NCBI GenBank assembly: GCA_910575435.1
Contig: CAJTGI010000010.1
Coordinates: 62,001-126,000 of the forward strand
Length of the DNA stretch: 64,000 nt
Reading direction: 5' to 3'
Source of the DNA: Clostridiaceae bacterium
Lineage (GTDB): Bacteria > Bacillota > Clostridia > Lachnospirales > Lachnospiraceae
Shown here: piece after piece, positions 48,898 to 58,669 of the stretch
How positions within the stretch are numbered: position 1 is the stretch's first letter
Layout: each line of letters starts with the position of its first letter
Position numbers and translations under genes: made by a program
The notes under the pieces: generated by a model
What the model saw: the letters and a program-made list of their open reading frames with translations, nothing else
The model's database searches: none
What the model was told of the DNA's origin: nothing

Positions 48898-50580
48898 TTA
48901 TGCATTTTCTTTTGTTTGCTTCGCCAGCTGCCGCATTTCGTCGGCGCTCTTCCTCACCGCCTCCGTGATCTTCGCGCCCCCCAATATTCTGGCCAGTTCC
49001 TCCACGGATTCCTCCTCGGTCAGAAGGCGAATCTCCGTGTGGGTGCTATCCGCCTCATTCTCCTTCTCAATCAGGAAATGGGTGTCGGCCATAGCCGCTA
49101 TCTGGGACAGATGGGAGATGCAGATAACCTGATGGCTCCTGCCAATCATGGCCATCTTTTCCGCCACCATCTGGGCCGTTCTCCCGCTGATGCCCACGTC
49201 AATCTCGTCAAAAATCATGGTATCAATCTGGTCATGCCCGGCAATCACCGCCTTGATGGCCAGCATGATGCGGGACAATTCCCCGCCGGAAGCCGCTTTC
49301 CCCAAGGGCCGCAGTTCCATTCCCGGATTGGTGGAAATCATAAATTCCACCTCGTCCCTTCCCCTGGCAGTATACTCCTCCCGCTCTTCTATGGAAATCT
49401 GAAACTTCACCTGAAGGAAATTTAAGTCATTCAACGCCCGAACAATCTCCTCCTCCAATATCTTCCCATTCCTGCGCCGGATTTTTGAAACCTCCCGGCA
49501 CAGTCTTTCCAGTTTCTTCTCCAGCTTCTGCAATTTATCCTGCAATTCCTTCCGATGGCTGTCATACTCCTCAAAGTATGCCAATTTTTGCTGAATTTCC
49601 TCCCCATACGCCCGTACTTCCGCCGTGGTCTTCCCATACTTCGCCTTGACGCCCCGCACCAGGTCCAGACGCTTTTCCACTGCCGCAAACTCTTCTGCGC
49701 CCACATCAAACTCGTCCATATAATCAGAAATATCCCGATTGAAATCCGTCACCAGTGCATCAATATCGGAAATCTGATTGAGGAAATCAGCCACCCGCCC
49801 ATCATACTCTGCCAGCTGGGACAGGGTGCGAATGCTCTCCCCCAGCCGCTCCGACACGGAGCCGTCCTCCTGGCTGGTGCTTTGGTACACGCCGGACAGT
49901 CCCTCGGCAATCTCCGTGGCATTGGACAGTTTCCGATATGCCTGCTCCAGTTCTTCTTCCTCCCCGGGTTCCAACTTGGCACTTTCAATCTCGTCCAGTT
50001 CGTACTGCAAGAAAGAAATCTCCCGGAGACGCTCCTCTTCGGGAATCTCCTTCTCCGACAACTCCTCCCGCAATTTCTTATATTCCTGGTACGTGTCTGC
50101 CAGTGCCTCTACCCGCCCGGCAAATTCCTCTTTGGCGTACCGATCCAATATTTCCAAGTGCGTTCCCTTGCGGAGCAGGGACTGCTGCTCATTCTGCCCA
50201 TGGATATCAATAAGCAATTCCGCCGCCTTGCGAATCATCCCCACCGTGACGCTCTCCCCATTCATCCGATTGATGGTTCTGCTGGCAGTAATCTTTCTAG
50301 ATATCAAAAGAGTATCATCCTCAAAACTGATTCCCAAAGCCTCCAACTGCTCCCTCTCCTCAGGGGAATCTACCTGGAACAGCAATTCGATCAGAGCAAA
50401 CTCTGCATCCTTCCTGATTAGATCTTTGGAAACCTTCCCTCCCAAAGCTGTATTGATGGAGCCGATAATAATAGATTTTCCTGCGCCAGTCTCCCCGGTA
50501 AGCACGTTGAGCCGATCAGAAAAATCAACCTCCACCTCATCTATAATCGCCAGATTCTTCACATGTAAATTCAATAACAA
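48898..50580 (-). CDS. recN: DNA repair protein RecN
   Basis: SMC-like ATPase that gathers broken DNA ends during double-strand-break repair. The 560 residues begin MLLNLHVKNLAIIDEVEVDF with Walker A GETGAGKSIIIG. Long coiled-coil arms occupy the middle (SEKEIPEEERLREISFLQYE; EYDSHRKELQDKLQKLEKKL). The C-terminal lobe has the signature KAASGGELSRIMLAIKAVIA and Walker B TMIFDEIDVGISGRTAQMVA. It is of normal length. Upstream in most relatives is argR; here a Big_2 surface-protein gene, yebC and thiC intervene. Confidence 0.98.
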   Translation of the reverse strand: MLLNLHVKNLAIIDEVEVDFSDRLNVLTGETGAGKSIIIGSINTALGGKVSKDLIRKDAEFALIELLFQVDSPEEREQLEALGISFEDDTLLISRKITASRTINRMNGESVTVGMIRKAAELLIDIHGQNEQQSLLRKGTHLEILDRYAKEEFAGRVEALADTYQEYKKLREELSEKEIPEEERLREISFLQYELDEIESAKLEPGEEEELEQAYRKLSNATEIAEGLSGVYQSTSQEDGSVSERLGESIRTLSQLAEYDGRVADFLNQISDIDALVTDFNRDISDYMDEFDVGAEEFAAVEKRLDLVRGVKAKYGKTTAEVRAYGEEIQQKLAYFEEYDSHRKELQDKLQKLEKKLERLCREVSKIRRRNGKILEEEIVRALNDLNFLQVKFQISIEEREEYTARGRDEVEFMISTNPGMELRPLGKAASGGELSRIMLAIKAVIAGHDQIDTMIFDEIDVGISGRTAQMVAEKMAMIGRSHQVICISHLSQIAAMADTHFLIEKENEADSTHTEIRLLTEEESVEELARILGGAKITEAVRKSADEMRQLAKQTKENA

Positions 50581-50720
50581 ATGTCTACCTCATTTCTGCA
50601 AAGCAAACAAGGTTCATATGTGAAACTTGTTCACCTTAACTTTATTGTGCATCATGCGTCCTTCCAACCCCGCCTCTCCCTGACGGGCCATATCTTCCCA
50701 GTGGAGATTATCCACAAAAG

Positions 50721-50781
50721 AAAAGGTATTGCAGCAACTCCATTATAAAACAAATGTTCCATTGCTCCAATACCTTTTTTT
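50721..50781. terminator. Terminator between the Big_2 gene and recN
   Basis: AAAAGGTATTG (50721-50731) and CAATACCTTTT (50768-50778), with further pairing of GCAA/TTGC inside and a T-run after. On the minus strand it lies downstream of the Big_2 gene. The rest of the 50581-50851 gap shows nothing else. Confidence 0.75.
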
Positions 50782-50851
50782 AATTTTTATGTTGCAAGTT
50801 TCTTATCGCGCTTGCCATTCACAGCCAACTCTGTCCGTGGAGGGCAGCAAC

Positions 50852-53800
50852 CTACCTCTTTTTATTATTCACAGACACAATCTGTACCTTGCAGGCCATC
50901 TTGCAGCCATTCACGTAAGCATAGACATAAGTGGTTCCAATCCCTCGGCCCGTAATCCTTCCATTTTGTACAGAAGCAATCCGATTATTGGCAGAATACC
51001 ACGTGATATTTGCCGATGTGCCGATTACTGTCAGCGTCTCCGTATCATACTGGCGCATGCGCACCGAAGTCTTATTCAGGGAAACCACGTTCACTGTCAC
51101 CGTGCTGGTCACGCCGCTGGAGGCTGTGATCGTCACCGTGGCAGTACCTGTGCCAACTGCCTTCACCGTTCCTGTCTTGGTCACCTTCACCACCCTGGTA
51201 TTGTCAGAAGCGAATTTGATGCTGTCTGAGTGATTATCCGGCAATGTGGTGTACGCCAGCTTCGCACTGTCTCCCCGTTTCATGGTCAGTTCAGACTGGG
51301 CCACAACGATGCTGGATGCGGGAACCGGCTCAATCACGCTCACATAGCATCTAGCCATTTTGTTGCTTCCGTCCGTTGCCTTCGCAGTGATATAGACAGA
51401 ACCCTCGGACAATCCCGTCACCGTGCCATTGCTGAGTACCGTGGCAACCTTCGTATTAGAAGAAGTCCATTTCAACTTCTTGATGGAGGCCTTTTTCGGT
51501 CTCACCGTAGCCTTCAATTTCATCGTTCTTCCGATATAGCATACCCCGTAAGTCTTATTCAGGCGGATGCCAGTGATGCGCCGTATAACAGTGACGCGAC
51601 ATTTGGCCGTAGCCTTCTTGTCTGTAGTCTTGGCAGTTATAATGGTAGAGCCTACCCGCTTTCCCTTGACCTTGCCGGAAGTCTTTCCAACCGTAGCAAT
51701 CCTCTTATTCTTCGAGGTGAACCGAACTCCTGGCTTCTTCGTATTGTTGGTCCAAACCGTCTTCTTTAATTTGTATGTCTGCCCGATATTGATGCGAATG
51801 CTTCTCTTATTCAGTTTCAACGTGGAGCGGAGTTTCGCAACTTTCACGGTACAGGTAGCACTGATATTGTACTTTGTCAAAGTACAGGTAATTCGGCAGG
51901 TGCCGATTTTCTTTGCCTTTACCTTTCCCGAGGAAGATACCGTGGCAATGCTCTTATTGGATGTAGTCCATTTCGCCGTTTTGTCTGCCGCAGCGGGCGT
52001 TACAATTTTCTTAATGGTAAAACTCTTCCCCACTGCAATCTCTCGGCTTGAAGGAGATAGGGACAGGCTGACGCCAGGAATGACCGTGACCGTACAGGTT
52101 CTAGCCTTAATATCCCCCACATTCTGCACTGGCGTACAGGTGATAACCGTAATGCCGGCCTTCATGCCTGTAACCTTGCCATTTGCCTCAACCTTCGCAA
52201 TGGAAGGATCCATTGACTCATACTGGATATTCTTATCCGATGTATTCTCTGGCTTAAAAGAAGGAATGATGTTGAAACTTTTGCCAACCTGAATCGTCTG
52301 GCTGGTAGGAGTAATTTCAAATCCCGTAGCGGGAATGATTTCCCCAGTCACCCTTACAAGACAGCTGATTACCTCCTGGGGCCCGATATCTTCCGCCCAA
52401 CAGGTAATGACTGCCAATCCGCCATCCTTCACGCCTGTAATCAAACCCGTGCTCTCATCCACCGTCACCACATCCGTGTCAGACGACCTGAAATGCAGTG
52501 TCTTATTGACATTTTCATCCGGGTCAAAGAGAACTTCCAACTGATATGTCCCTTTCTCGGAAACTTCTACATTGGTCTCCTTAAACTTAATGGACAGCAA
52601 GCGGTCGCGCACATTCACCTTGATATATGCCTCTGCCGGCTTTCCTCCGTGGTTCACGCCCTCCACCTTAACGGTAGCCGTGCCAACTCCCAGTGCGGAA
52701 ATGGCGCCGGTCTGGTCTACAGAAACCACGTTCTCTCCCATGACAACGCTCCATGTCAATGTGGGATCCGAGGGGTTTTCCGGCTCAATGGTGGTAGCCA
52801 CCTGGTATACGTCGCCCTTAATCATATTCAGTTCCGACACATCCGTATTAATTTGGGTCACCGGATCTTCTTTGATGGTAAGGCGGCATCTGGCAGAAAC
52901 CTTGTTGGGATTGTGCTTTGGCTCTACATAGATAATCACCGTTCCCTCTGTCACCAGAGTCAGCACGCCCGTCTCTGCCTCAATCGTGGCAATCACATCG
53001 TCCCGATTGGGATCATCATTTACCAGGGACCACACAAGTTCCGTGTTTGTGGCATTCTGCGGCATATAGGTGGCCTTCATGAACACGAAGGGATTTGCCA
53101 TAGTCGTCACATATTCCTCACCCTGGACAATGCTGATATCAGTAATGGGTGCCGTCACCGTCACCACGCAAGTGGCATAAGTTCCATTATCCCGATTGTA
53201 CGCAGTAATGACTGCGCTTCCCACTTTGTCGGTTGCCGTCACCTCTGCTGAAATATTTCCATCGTTTGGCTGCACTGTCATCAGCCTTGTATCAGAGGAC
53301 AGCCAGTCAATATTGGCATTTTTCTTATCAATATTGGTATGCAGAGTCACCGTCTGCCCCGCCTCAATGGAGACATTCTCCTCCTTGATAGTAAAGTTCG
53401 TAGGTGCCTTGATGACAGTAATCTTACAGGTAGAAACCCAAGTGACGCCCTGAGTATCCGTCCATGCCAAGGTGACCCTGGCCGGAGAATTGGCTGGCGT
53501 TTCACGTCTCGCCGTCACCGTCACATACTGTCCCTCGTTGCTGCTCAGTTCCAGGAAATTCTCATCGCTCACCGACCACTTAAACTGGGAAGCCTCTGCC
53601 ACAGCATCGGAGGCAATAATGCCGTGAAGGTCTAGCGTGCCACCCTCGGACATCATAGTCTCCACAATATTCAAAGTAAATCCATCTGCCACGGTCACCG
53701 TCACGATGACGCTGCTGTGGTCAGTGGGAAATCCCGGAATGATTCCATCAGGATTTACCCCGGAATTTAATGCCACGGATAAGTATCCATGACCCAATTG

Positions 53801-55120
53801 CTTGGTAGCCACCTCCATGATTGCCTCATCCAAAGAAATATAGGTGGAACTGGCACTGCCATTCTTATCGATAATGGTGGCAGTAAAATACTGCTTCAAT
53901 ACATCCAATGGGATATTGAATGCATCGGAAAGGTTATAAGTACCACCCAGGCTGATGGTAACGTCCTTGTCTACAAAGTCACAGTCCACCTTGGTCAGCA
54001 AGTTTACAGGCCCGCACACCGGAGCATTGGTCTTGCTCTCGTCAAAACTGCGGTACACGCCCTTTACGTAAAACTGCACATTGTACTCGCCGGACTTGGC
54101 ATCCACCCGGTAAAAATGCTGCTTCCCAGAACGGACATAGTAAAGATTGATATCTTCCCATCCATCCCCATGATTCCCCAGGGAATCTCTCACGAGAACG
54201 GAATTCTCTCCCGAGCCCTTCGAGATAACCCAGACAAGCTTATCCGCAATGGCAATCTGCGGGTTTGCATCATTCTCGATAGTCACCTGCACCATATCCC
54301 CATTCTTCACTTCCACCGTATTGGGACTGTTTGCACTGCCGGCCAGGATGGTATTGCCATCCGCAGACTTAATCTGGGGACGCACGTACACGTTAATCGT
54401 ATCTGTATATGTATTGGTTCCCTCCGTCCAGGACACTGTCAGGGTGGTAGGCCCTGCGCCTACGGCCTGAATCTTCGGGGCATCGCTCCCCGCTCCCGGC
54501 GAAAAGCGAATCACGTCCGTATTGGCGCAAACCCACTCTGCCTGAGTTCCATCACCGAAGGTCAGTTTCAGGAAATTATTTCCCGCATCTCCGTTTCCGA
54601 TGGAAACAGAGGTATCATAATTCATAATCAGAGACTTTCTCTCATCCTCCGGATAAATCTTGGATAGATTAACGCCAGATACCCCGTTTAAATATTCACT
54701 GATAGAGAACACCACGTCCAAGGTCATGGTAACGGTATCGGCCGTTCCATCCGCATGCACGATCTCCACCGTAATGGCCACCGTACCATTGTTAATCGCC
54801 TTGATGACTGCGGACGGGCCAACCTTCGTCCCATCTGCCGCAGCACCCTCGAACTTGGCAATATCAGTATTCGTACTGGTCCAGGTACAAGTATCCGTAC
54901 TCTGTATTCCCAACAGGGTATAGGTATCCGTCGCCCTTCGCATGGTGAACTGACCGCCGCTGTTAATCTGATTGCCGGAACTGTCCAAAAAGGTATACTC
55001 TGCCGCCTGCGCCTCGTTGTGCTGCCATGCAGCAAAAAAGACAGCAAAAACCAGCGAGAAAACCGCAGCCAAGGCCAATCCCAGCTTCCATTTCTTCTTC
55101 CACGTTTTCTTCTGACTCAT
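50852..55120 (-). CDS. Secreted protein with about 13 Ig-like Big_2 domains
   Basis: A 1422-residue exported protein. The start is the ATG six bases after AAGGAGG. A signal peptide follows (WKLGLALAAVFSLVFAVFFA, cleaved near QAA). Nearly all the rest is Ig-like Big_2 units of 80-90 residues ending in a pattern such as SNKSIATVSSSGKVKAKKIG. About 13 can be counted, more diverged near the N-terminus and more regular in the C-terminal half. A region at about 265-480 lacks the pattern (SVLVRDSLGNHGDGWEDINL) and may be a separate domain. The C-terminal units are strongly basic. No LPXTG, S-layer or choline-binding motif is seen, so attachment may be by charge. Function is probably adhesion or cell-surface structure. 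Confidence 0.88.
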   Translation of the reverse strand: MSQKKTWKKKWKLGLALAAVFSLVFAVFFAAWQHNEAQAAEYTFLDSSGNQINSGGQFTMRRATDTYTLLGIQSTDTCTWTSTNTDIAKFEGAAADGTKVGPSAVIKAINNGTVAITVEIVHADGTADTVTMTLDVVFSISEYLNGVSGVNLSKIYPEDERKSLIMNYDTSVSIGNGDAGNNFLKLTFGDGTQAEWVCANTDVIRFSPGAGSDAPKIQAVGAGPTTLTVSWTEGTNTYTDTINVYVRPQIKSADGNTILAGSANSPNTVEVKNGDMVQVTIENDANPQIAIADKLVWVISKGSGENSVLVRDSLGNHGDGWEDINLYYVRSGKQHFYRVDAKSGEYNVQFYVKGVYRSFDESKTNAPVCGPVNLLTKVDCDFVDKDVTISLGGTYNLSDAFNIPLDVLKQYFTATIIDKNGSASSTYISLDEAIMEVATKQLGHGYLSVALNSGVNPDGIIPGFPTDHSSVIVTVTVADGFTLNIVETMMSEGGTLDLHGIIASDAVAEASQFKWSVSDENFLELSSNEGQYVTVTARRETPANSPARVTLAWTDTQGVTWVSTCKITVIKAPTNFTIKEENVSIEAGQTVTLHTNIDKKNANIDWLSSDTRLMTVQPNDGNISAEVTATDKVGSAVITAYNRDNGTYATCVVTVTAPITDISIVQGEEYVTTMANPFVFMKATYMPQNATNTELVWSLVNDDPNRDDVIATIEAETGVLTLVTEGTVIIYVEPKHNPNKVSARCRLTIKEDPVTQINTDVSELNMIKGDVYQVATTIEPENPSDPTLTWSVVMGENVVSVDQTGAISALGVGTATVKVEGVNHGGKPAEAYIKVNVRDRLLSIKFKETNVEVSEKGTYQLEVLFDPDENVNKTLHFRSSDTDVVTVDESTGLITGVKDGGLAVITCWAEDIGPQEVISCLVRVTGEIIPATGFEITPTSQTIQVGKSFNIIPSFKPENTSDKNIQYESMDPSIAKVEANGKVTGMKAGITVITCTPVQNVGDIKARTCTVTVIPGVSLSLSPSSREIAVGKSFTIKKIVTPAAADKTAKWTTSNKSIATVSSSGKVKAKKIGTCRITCTLTKYNISATCTVKVAKLRSTLKLNKRSIRINIGQTYKLKKTVWTNNTKKPGVRFTSKNKRIATVGKTSGKVKGKRVGSTIITAKTTDKKATAKCRVTVIRRITGIRLNKTYGVCYIGRTMKLKATVRPKKASIKKLKWTSSNTKVATVLSNGTVTGLSEGSVYITAKATDGSNKMARCYVSVIEPVPASSIVVAQSELTMKRGDSAKLAYTTLPDNHSDSIKFASDNTRVVKVTKTGTVKAVGTGTATVTITASSGVTSTVTVNVVSLNKTSVRMRQYDTETLTVIGTSANITWYSANNRIASVQNGRITGRGIGTTYVYAYVNGCKMACKVQIVSVNNKKR

Positions 55121-55294
55121 CCCCATCCTCCTTAACATGCCACCAATGCGCTGCATCAATAAGACACAGCACGCCTACTTTCTAAATAATCACTGCCATG
55201 GTTTCTGGCATATGCGAACTGCTCTGCAGCCTGCATCATAATATGCTAATATTTATGATATCGTTATTCTATGTCATTTGTGTGCTGATTCATT

Positions 55295-55363
55295 GTAACT
55301 ATTCACACCGCTCATCCCTTCATGCGATAGACCCGCCGCCTAACGGCATCGGTTAATAGTAAC
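55295..55363 (+). repeat. MITE-like repeat, fourth copy
   Basis: GTAACTATTCACACCGCTCA, then TCCCTTCATGCGATAGACCC and GCCGCCTAACGGCATCGG, closed by TTAATAGTAAC. It has short inverted ends and matches 1530-1587 inverted. It lies between yebC and the Big_2 gene. Confidence 0.7.
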
Positions 55364-55406
55364 ATTTACACCGCTATATAATATATCGGCATATCATGAC
55401 ATAAGA

Positions 55407-56135
55407 TTACTCATCCCAGTTATGATAAACGCTCTGCACGTCGTCATCCTCGTCCAAAAGGTCAAGCGTCCTCTGCAGCTGGCGGATATCCCCCTCTTCT
55501 GTCAGCGTTACATATGTTTGCGGAAGCATGGTCACCTCTGCGCTTGCCATGGCAATCTTCTCAGCCTCCAACGCCTGATGCACTGCCCCGAAATCTGCCG
55601 GAGCCGTGAGAATCTCATAGGAATCCTCCTCCTCGGCAAAATCCTCTGCCCCTGCGTCCAGCGCAAGCATCATCAGATCATCTGCATCCATCCCGCACTC
55701 TTCTTTATCAATGATAATCTGCCCCTTCTCGTCAAACATATAGGAGACGCATCCCTGGGTGCCCACGCTCCCGCTCCCCTTGGTAAATGCATTCCTCACA
55801 TTGCTGGCGGTGCGGTTCTTATTATCCGTCAGCGCTTTCACGATAATAGCCGTCCCATTGGGGCCGTATCCCTCGTAGGTAACTTCCTCATAATTGACAG
55901 CATCAATATCTCCCGCCGCCTTCTTAATGCCTCGCTCAATGGTATCATTTGGCATGTTATTCGCCTTGGCTTTGGCAATGACATCCCGGAGCTTGCCATT
56001 GTTCTCCGGGTCGGGGCCTCCCTCTTTCACTGCCACGGCAATCTCCCGGCCCAGCACGGTAAAGATCTTCCCTTTCGCCGCATCATTCTTTTCTTTCTTA
56101 TGCTTAATATTTGAAAACTTTGAATGTCCTGACAT
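55407..56135 (-). CDS. yebC: YebC/PmpR-family DNA-binding or translation-associated protein
   Basis: A conserved 242-residue three-domain protein. [20 protein letters not shown], then [20 protein letters not shown] and [18 protein letters not shown] mark domain [21 protein letters not shown] and [20 protein letters not shown] cover domains II and III, and [13 protein letters not shown] completes the motif set. Some members are reported as transcription regulators; recent work on YebC-type proteins points to help with translation of proline-rich stretches. Which applies here is open. It is monocistronic between thiC and the Big_2 gene. Confidence 0.97.
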   Translation of the reverse strand: MSGHSKFSNIKHKKEKNDAAKGKIFTVLGREIAVAVKEGGPDPENNGKLRDVIAKAKANNMPNDTIERGIKKAAGDIDAVNYEEVTYEGYGPNGTAIIVKALTDNKNRTASNVRNAFTKGSGSVGTQGCVSYMFDEKGQIIIDKEECGMDADDLMMLALDAGAEDFAEEEDSYEILTAPADFGAVHQALEAEKIAMASAEVTMLPQTYVTLTEEGDIRQLQRTLDLLDEDDDVQSVYHNWDE

Positions 56136-56278
56136 CTTTTCAACCTCATTTCTATAGTAATGCTCATTCTAACACAATGTTACTTTTTTCAGCAGTATAT
56201 CTGCCTGCGGAACAGGCTCGATGCCCGAAAATAGTAACAACTATTTATTCTATCACGTTTGAGGCCATCTGTCCAACT

Positions 56279-57586
56279 TTATTCGTCAAAGATAGATACA
56301 ATCTCTCCATCCAGTATGCGGTTCATATTCTTCACCGCACAAAAATTCCCGCACATGGAGCAGGTATCCTCCTTCTCCGACTTCGCCTCCGCCCGATACC
56401 GCCTTGCCTTCTCCGGGTCAATGGACAGTTCGAACATCCGCTCCCAGTCAAGATTCTTCCTGGCGGCGCTCATCTCCCTGTCCCAATCCCTCGCCCCGGG
56501 AATCCCCTTGGCAATGTCTGCAGCATGGGCCGCGATCTTTGCCGCTACGATTCCCTCCTTCACGTCATTCACATCCGGCAGGCGAAGATGCTCCGCCGGG
56601 GTGACATAGCAGAGGAAGGAGGCCCCGTGGGATGCCGCAACCGCACCGCCGATCGCCGCCGTAATGTGGTCGTAGCCCGGCGCCACGTCCGTCACCAGCG
56701 GACCCAGCACGTAGAAAGGCGCCCCCTGGCAGATGGTCTGCTGAATCTTCATATTGGCGGCAATCTGATCCAGAGGCATATGCCCCGGCCCCTCGATCAT
56801 CACCTGGACATTTTTCTCCCAGGCCCGCTTCGTCAGTTCTCCCAGAGTAATCAATTCCTGTATCTGGGACACGTCCGAGGCATCCTCCAGACAGCCTGGC
56901 CGACAGGCATCCCCCAGGCTCATGGTCACATCATACTCCTGGCAGATATCCAGAATCCTGTCATAATGCTCATAGAATGGATTTTCCTTTCCCGTCATCT
57001 CCATCCATGCAAAAATAATGGAACCGCCTCTGGACACGATGTTCGTGAGCCGCTTCATCTCCTTGAAATGCTTGGCCGTCTCTTTATTAATGCCGCAGTG
57101 TATCGTCATGAAATCCACGCCGTCCTTCGCATGCATCTCCACGATATCAAGCCACTCCTCCGTGGTAATCTCCTTCAACGCCTTGTGATAGTACACCACC
57201 GCGTCATAGATGGGCACGGTGCCAATCACCGCCGGACATTCCCCGGTAAGCTTCCTGCGGAACTTCTGGGTATCGCCGAAGGAACTCAGGTCCATGATAG
57301 CCTCCGCCCCCATATCCACTGCGCTTCTCACCTTCTCCATCTCCATATCCAGATCAGTCCAGTCCCTGCTGGTTCCCAGATTCACATTAATTTTTGTGGA
57401 CAGCCTGTCGCCAATGCCGCAAGGATCAATGCACTGGTGCAATTTGTTGGCGGGGATAATCGCCTGGCCCTTTGCCACCAACTCCATCAGCACATCCTCG
57501 TCCATATGCTCCTTCTCTGCCACCCGCAGCAATTCCTTGGTCTTGATGCCCTTTCTGGCGGCATCCATCTGTGTCGTGTAATCCAT
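56279..57586 (-). CDS. thiC: Phosphomethylpyrimidine synthase ThiC
   Basis: Radical-SAM enzyme that turns aminoimidazole ribotide into hydroxymethylpyrimidine phosphate for thiamine. 435 residues from the ATG five bases after GGAGAG. Landmarks: [86 protein letters not shown] and [20 protein letters not shown]. The cluster-binding cysteines near the C-terminus read CSMCGNFC, a C-x2-C-x3-C spacing rather than the C-x2-C-x4-C of E. coli; short clostridial forms appear to share this. It is preceded by a TPP riboswitch. No other thiamine gene is in the window. Confidence 0.98.
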   Translation of the reverse strand: MDYTTQMDAARKGIKTKELLRVAEKEHMDEDVLMELVAKGQAIIPANKLHQCIDPCGIGDRLSTKINVNLGTSRDWTDLDMEMEKVRSAVDMGAEAIMDLSSFGDTQKFRRKLTGECPAVIGTVPIYDAVVYYHKALKEITTEEWLDIVEMHAKDGVDFMTIHCGINKETAKHFKEMKRLTNIVSRGGSIIFAWMEMTGKENPFYEHYDRILDICQEYDVTMSLGDACRPGCLEDASDVSQIQELITLGELTKRAWEKNVQVMIEGPGHMPLDQIAANMKIQQTICQGAPFYVLGPLVTDVAPGYDHITAAIGGAVAASHGASFLCYVTPAEHLRLPDVNDVKEGIVAAKIAAHAADIAKGIPGARDWDREMSAARKNLDWERMFELSIDPEKARRYRAEAKSEKEDTCSMCGNFCAVKNMNRILDGEIVSIFDE

Positions 57587-57672
57587 GATCTCTCTCCTTT
57601 TCTGCACCGAAAGTGCCATCATTTCTTTCTTATTTTCCTATAACGCCCAAGTGCTCGGTTTTCCTTTTACAG

Positions 57673-57699
57673 AAAAAAACCGGATGAAAAATCCGGTTT
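57673..57699 (-). terminator. Intrinsic terminator in the thiC leader
   Basis: On the minus strand AAACCGGAT, a short loop, ATCCGGTTT and TTTTT. It lies between the TPP aptamer and the thiC start, as the expression platform. Confidence 0.88.
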
Positions 57700-57727
57700 C
57701 AATGCATCTCTTCAGAATCCATTTTAT

Positions 57728-57828
57728 GAAATATGGACGTTCTTCATGCTCCCTTCGGCGGCATTATCCGCATCAGGTGACGGGTCGGATTTTATCCCTC
57801 TCAGCCTTGGCTCCCCGGACATATCAAA
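57728..57828 (-). ncRNA. TPP riboswitch (THI element)
   Basis: On the minus strand GGGGAGCC, GGCTGAGAGGG, GACCCGTCACCTGATGCGG, ATAATGCCGCCGAAGGGAGC follow the THI-box consensus in order. ATATG and CATAT at the ends can form P1. With the terminator it should switch off thiC when thiamine pyrophosphate is high. Confidence 0.96.
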
Positions 57829-57831
57829 ATC

Positions 57832-57860
57832 AGTATAATATGTTTCATCTCCCATGTCAA
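57832..57860 (-). promoter_or_regulatory. Sigma-A promoter of thiC
   Basis: TTGACA (57855-57860), 17 bases, TATACT (57832-57837). Two more TTGACA hexamers follow directly upstream at about 57865 and 57871. Confidence 0.82.
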
Positions 57861-57872
57861 ATGTGTCAATTG

Positions 57873-58016
57873 TCAAAGCAATGCAAAAATAGCCGCTATA
57901 TCAACCAAAACCAATGCAGCGATAATCACTATATAAGCCACCAAAAATCCTTTGCTTTTTGCCTTGTTCACCAACAGTACCACCACGCCCAACATCAACA
58001 CAATAGCCAATGCCAT
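57873..58016 (-). CDS. Possible small membrane protein, two helices
   Basis: The frame encodes about 47 residues from an ATG (MALAIVLMLGVVVLLVNK), or 67 from a GTG at 58076. Two hydrophobic segments, ALAIVLMLGVVVLLV and GFLVAYIVIIAALVLVDIAA, are joined by KAKSKG, a plausible hairpin in the membrane. Neither start has a good ribosome site, and the frame ends next to the thiC promoter. I recognise no family. It could be a real small protein after argR or a remnant. Confidence 0.35.
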   Translation of the reverse strand: MALAIVLMLGVVVLLVNKAKSKGFLVAYIVIIAALVLVDIAAIFALL

Positions 58017-58104
58017 AGATAAATGGCACTGTGTGTTTTGATTGGGAAAATGCCTATAATTAAATGCCGCCCCCACCTGCTGATCATATGGCGTGGCTCA
58101 CGGC

Positions 58105-58560
58105 CTACTCTTCCTTCAGCAAACGGTCAATCCTTGCCATCACCCCCGGCACCTCCCCGGTAGAGCGGACGGCGCACATCACCGTGTCATCCCCCGCAAT
58201 GCACCCCACCACCCCCGGCACCTCCAGATTGTCAATGGAAGCGGCCACCGCCATGGCCATGCCAGAGATGGTCTTTACCACCAGAAGGTTTTCTGCCTGG
58301 TCCATAGAGAGGAAGCCGTCCTGCAATACCCGAACATACTTGCGGGCAAGATCCTGTCCCTTCTCCTGGAGCAAGGTATACTTCTGATGTATTCCGTCCA
58401 CGGAAACCTTTGTCAGCTTTAATTCCCGGATATCTCTGGAAATGGTGGCCTGGGTCACGGGAAAGCCAGCCTTTTCCAAGCGTTCTGCCAACTCTTCCTG
58501 AGTCTCGATGGGATACTGCCCAATCAATTCTATAATCTTCGCCCGGCGCTCTATTTTCAT
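58105..58560 (-). CDS. argR: Arginine repressor ArgR
   Basis: Hexameric repressor/activator of arginine metabolism that uses arginine as corepressor. The 151 residues start with the winged helix (RRAKIIELIGQYPIETQEEL, PVTQATISRDIRELKLTKV). The C-terminal hexamerisation and arginine-binding domain has ISGMAMAVAASIDNLEVPGV and VGCIAGDDTVMCAVRSTGEV, with the Gly-Asp-Asp arginine site. It lies 100 bases after nadK in the conserved nadK-argR order. The expected next gene, recN, is about 7.5 kb away. No arginine biosynthesis gene is nearby. Confidence 0.97.
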   Translation of the reverse strand: MKIERRAKIIELIGQYPIETQEELAERLEKAGFPVTQATISRDIRELKLTKVSVDGIHQKYTLLQEKGQDLARKYVRVLQDGFLSMDQAENLLVVKTISGMAMAVAASIDNLEVPGVVGCIAGDDTVMCAVRSTGEVPGVMARIDRLLKEE

Positions 58561-58630
58561 CAGCCTATCCTCTCTTCCACAACTTCATTCCTCTCCCCGG
58601 CACAGACAATCACAGCACAAATTCCGCAAA

Positions 58631-58669
58631 CATGAGATTTGCAATCGCTCAGACCGCTGTTTCAGTCAC
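58631..58669 (-). repeat. Repeat overlapping the nadK stop codon
   Basis: On the minus strand GTGACTGAAACAGCG, then GTCTGAGCGATTGCAAAT, CTCATG. A close relative overlaps the xseA stop codon at 63663-63700. In nadK the repeat supplies the last codon and TGA. It also forms most of the nadK-argR gap. Confidence 0.6.

Noticed and set aside
50852-55120. Intimin/invasin-type adhesin
   Set aside because: Ig-like repeats are present but there is no outer-membrane barrel or LysM domain, and the genome is Gram-positive type.
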